This document shows positions 62,698 to 64,000 of a stretch of DNA of 64,000 nucleotides, piece after piece. Numbering within the stretch: position 1 is the stretch's first letter; each line of letters opens with the position of its first letter. A program made the translations under genes and the position numbers. The stretch is from Synechococcus sp. ROS8604. Lineage in GTDB: Bacteria; Cyanobacteriota; Cyanobacteriia; PCC-6307; Cyanobiaceae. The stretch lies in assembly GCF_014279655.1 (NCBI RefSeq), contig NZ_CP047946.1, positions 1,302,001 through 1,366,000 of the forward strand, given 5' to 3'. The notes under the pieces are model-generated. The model made no database searches. It saw only the letters and a program-made list of their open reading frames with translations, and was not told the DNA's origin.

Positions 62698-63209
62698 TGC
62701 ACCTTGACACCGCTAACGGTCCCATTCAGGCGGTAAAGCGCACCTTCCAGTTCTACGGGTGTGCCGACTTTCAACTTGGTACCAGCAAGAACAACGCCAG
62801 ATTTCGAGACGGTTGCATCGCCTTCCAACACAAAGCGAGCATTCAGCTTGTTAATGCTTGCCCGGTTGGGATCGGGGGCTGTCACGACGGACCCATCGGG
62901 TTGAACCGCCACCAGGACGCGGTTGATGTCCTCAACGCGAATGAGCTTGACGCTTCCGGCGGGTTGATTGCGAATGATGATGCTCGTCCGTCCAGCCGCA
63001 AGAGCTTCCTGCACCAACGCTTCGGGGTCAGCTGCGCTCACATGACGCACGTCGACCATCACTTGCACGGGTTTGACCGACCCGTTGGCTTTGGCAAACG
63101 TGTTGGAGAGCTTTGGACTCCAAAGCACACCGCCAACCGCCAAGAGTGCGATCAGTCCAGCGGTGACATCCAGAGCAGGCACCCCGCGCGATCGGTCTTT
63201 TAAAGCCAT
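62694..63209 (-). CDS. DUF4330 membrane-anchored protein
   Basis: From the ATG at 63209 the protein is 171 residues; 63224 would add five. It has one N-terminal helix (VTAGLIALLAVGGVLW) and a periplasmic part made of beta strands (VKPVQVMVDVRHVSAAD, TSIIIRNQPAGSVKLIRVED). This matches DUF4330 from cyanobacteria; the function is unknown, although strands and position suggest an envelope-related role. It overlaps the PBP4-type gene and is 46 bp from the DUF1995 gene. Confidence 0.78.
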   Translation of the reverse strand: MALKDRSRGVPALDVTAGLIALLAVGGVLWSPKLSNTFAKANGSVKPVQVMVDVRHVSAADPEALVQEALAAGRTSIIIRNQPAGSVKLIRVEDINRVLVAVQPDGSVVTAPDPNRASINKLNARFVLEGDATVSKSGVVLAGTKLKVGTPVELEGALYRLNGTVSGVKVQ

Positions 63210-63255
63210 TCCAATTCCGATCACCTGGCCACAGTAAAAGCGATGTCTGGGAACA

Positions 63256-63957
63256 TCAACTACGCAGATCTTCGATGAAGCGGTCGACCGCTCCTAATTG
63301 ACGTCCAAGACTGTCATCCTCGCCGTTTAGCGCCATGGCAATCGCCTCGGCGTCTGGTTTTGAGGGCATGGTGGCGAGGAACCGATAGCCATCAGGATCC
63401 GCTTGAAACAGATGCCACATCTCCTGTTCGGTTTGCAGGAGTGCCCCTTCCGCGAGCGGCTCTAGGTGGAAGGCAGACCGCCAAATGGAGAGAAACCCTT
63501 TGCGTCTACCCCTGGCAACACTGCCAATGCCCACACCGGCGTCCTCAAGTTTTCCGTTGAGAAGAACGACCGCTCCCTCCCAGTCGTTGCAGATCTGTTC
63601 AACCAAGCTGTAATCACTTGGCTGCGGTCCAATGGCCAAGAGCAATCGGCCCTTGAGCTCGGGGTCGCTGGAGAGCATCAGATCCTTGAGGGCAAGGCAG
63701 TGCGACGCGAGCTCTGGGCTTTCCCGTTGCGCTAGGGCTGCTGATCCCGCATCTGGCCAGCCCAAGACCACGTCATGTCCTTCAGCCTGCAAGGCCTGCG
63801 CTAGCCGTAACGCTGGATTGAGGAGCCTGAGTCCTTCGAAGCGCCAGGTCACGGTCCAGCGACGTTGCTGACGATCGCAAAGAGCTTGCTTGAGGGAGGC
63901 GAGGGTCATCGCCTCGGCCTCGACAAGATCGGCAGGAAGGGTGACGGACAAACTCAA
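63256..63957 (-). CDS. DUF1995 (LPA3-like) protein
   Basis: The 233-residue protein begins VTLPADLVEAEAMTLASLKQ and has WTVTWRFEGLRLLNPALRLA, VLGWPDAGSAALAQRES, SDYSLVEQICNDWEGAVVLL and a C-terminal EEEMWHLFQ-type segment (ALLQTEQEMWHLFQADPDGY). This is the pattern of DUF1995, whose plant member LPA3 helps assemble photosystem II (CP43). A similar role in this cyanobacterium is an inference. It is the last complete gene before the right edge. Confidence 0.75.
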   Translation of the reverse strand: MSLSVTLPADLVEAEAMTLASLKQALCDRQQRRWTVTWRFEGLRLLNPALRLAQALQAEGHDVVLGWPDAGSAALAQRESPELASHCLALKDLMLSSDPELKGRLLLAIGPQPSDYSLVEQICNDWEGAVVLLNGKLEDAGVGIGSVARGRRKGFLSIWRSAFHLEPLAEGALLQTEQEMWHLFQADPDGYRFLATMPSKPDAEAIAMALNGEDDSLGRQLGAVDRFIEDLRS

Positions 63958-64000
63958 CTCGATGGATGGTGTGGGCGGAGAGTACCTAGACGTCAGACGC

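Noticed and set aside
1..64000. CRISPR arrays, insertion sequences and rRNA genes
   Set aside because: I looked for regularly spaced repeats, transposase motifs with terminal inverted repeats and rRNA sequence and saw none.

Overview
The window looks like a chromosome segment of a marine picocyanobacterium of the Synechococcus/Cyanobium type. Pointers are psb30, apcD (so phycobilisomes are present, unlike typical Prochlorococcus), ycf20, pxcA/cemA, a Psb32/TLP18.3-like gene, a CCB-type cytochrome b6f assembly gene, hemJ and several cyanobacterial DUFs (DUF3370, DUF4330, DUF1995). Genes are tightly packed on both strands, with many 1-20 bp overlaps and few long gaps. The strain cannot be named from sequence alone.

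Layout. 1-13.6 kb: an RNase II/R-like gene running off the left edge, two half-size UPF0016 cation exchangers, a YkgJ cysteine-cluster gene, psb30, a ClC antiporter, recJ, a CbbY-type phosphatase, ycf20, glycerate kinase, rpmF, ftsH and a large UPF0182 membrane protein. 13.6-21.4 kb: a peroxiredoxin, tRNA-Met, a LysM/M23 endopeptidase, trmL, cobU, pxcA, psb32, a TerB-like gene and a CCB factor. 21.4-25.3 kb: an accessory island (see below). 25.3-37.6 kb: an LptC-like lipoprotein, metG, a TerB/Mo-nitro_C fusion, an FAD oxidoreductase, an active-type RNase II gene behind rpmG-rpsR, pheT, a TrmA/RlmD-type rRNA methylase and apcD. 37.6-46 kb: a sparse gap, an RHH-J-domain fusion, DUF3370, a sigma factor, Ap4A phosphorylase, a SpoIID-like gene, an SDR and small conserved genes. 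46-64 kb: metH, ilvE, cobN, a PHP phosphoesterase, hemJ, a photolyase relative, uvrC, coaD, a Cdv3/DivIVA-like gene, a PBP4-type carboxypeptidase, DUF4330 and DUF1995.

How the genes fit together. Cobalamin is a theme: cobU and cobN for making it, metH for using it. Photosynthesis support (Psb30, ApcD, PxcA, Psb32, CCB, HemJ, probable Mn handling by UPF0016) and photorespiratory carbon salvage (glycerate kinase beside CbbY) are mixed with translation and repair housekeeping genes.

The most unusual part is 21.4-25.3 kb. It holds two short ORFs with double-glycine (bacteriocin-type) leaders, one joined directly to a Coq4-family gene. A roughly 93-bp upstream element occurs twice, each copy opening with the perfect CRP-type palindrome TGTGAGCAAGATCACA. 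Nearly identical GC-rich terminators recur. Several genes there are visibly decaying, including one broken by a 14-bp tandem duplication. I read it as an eroding, repeatedly duplicated secreted-peptide island; no export or maturation genes lie in the window.
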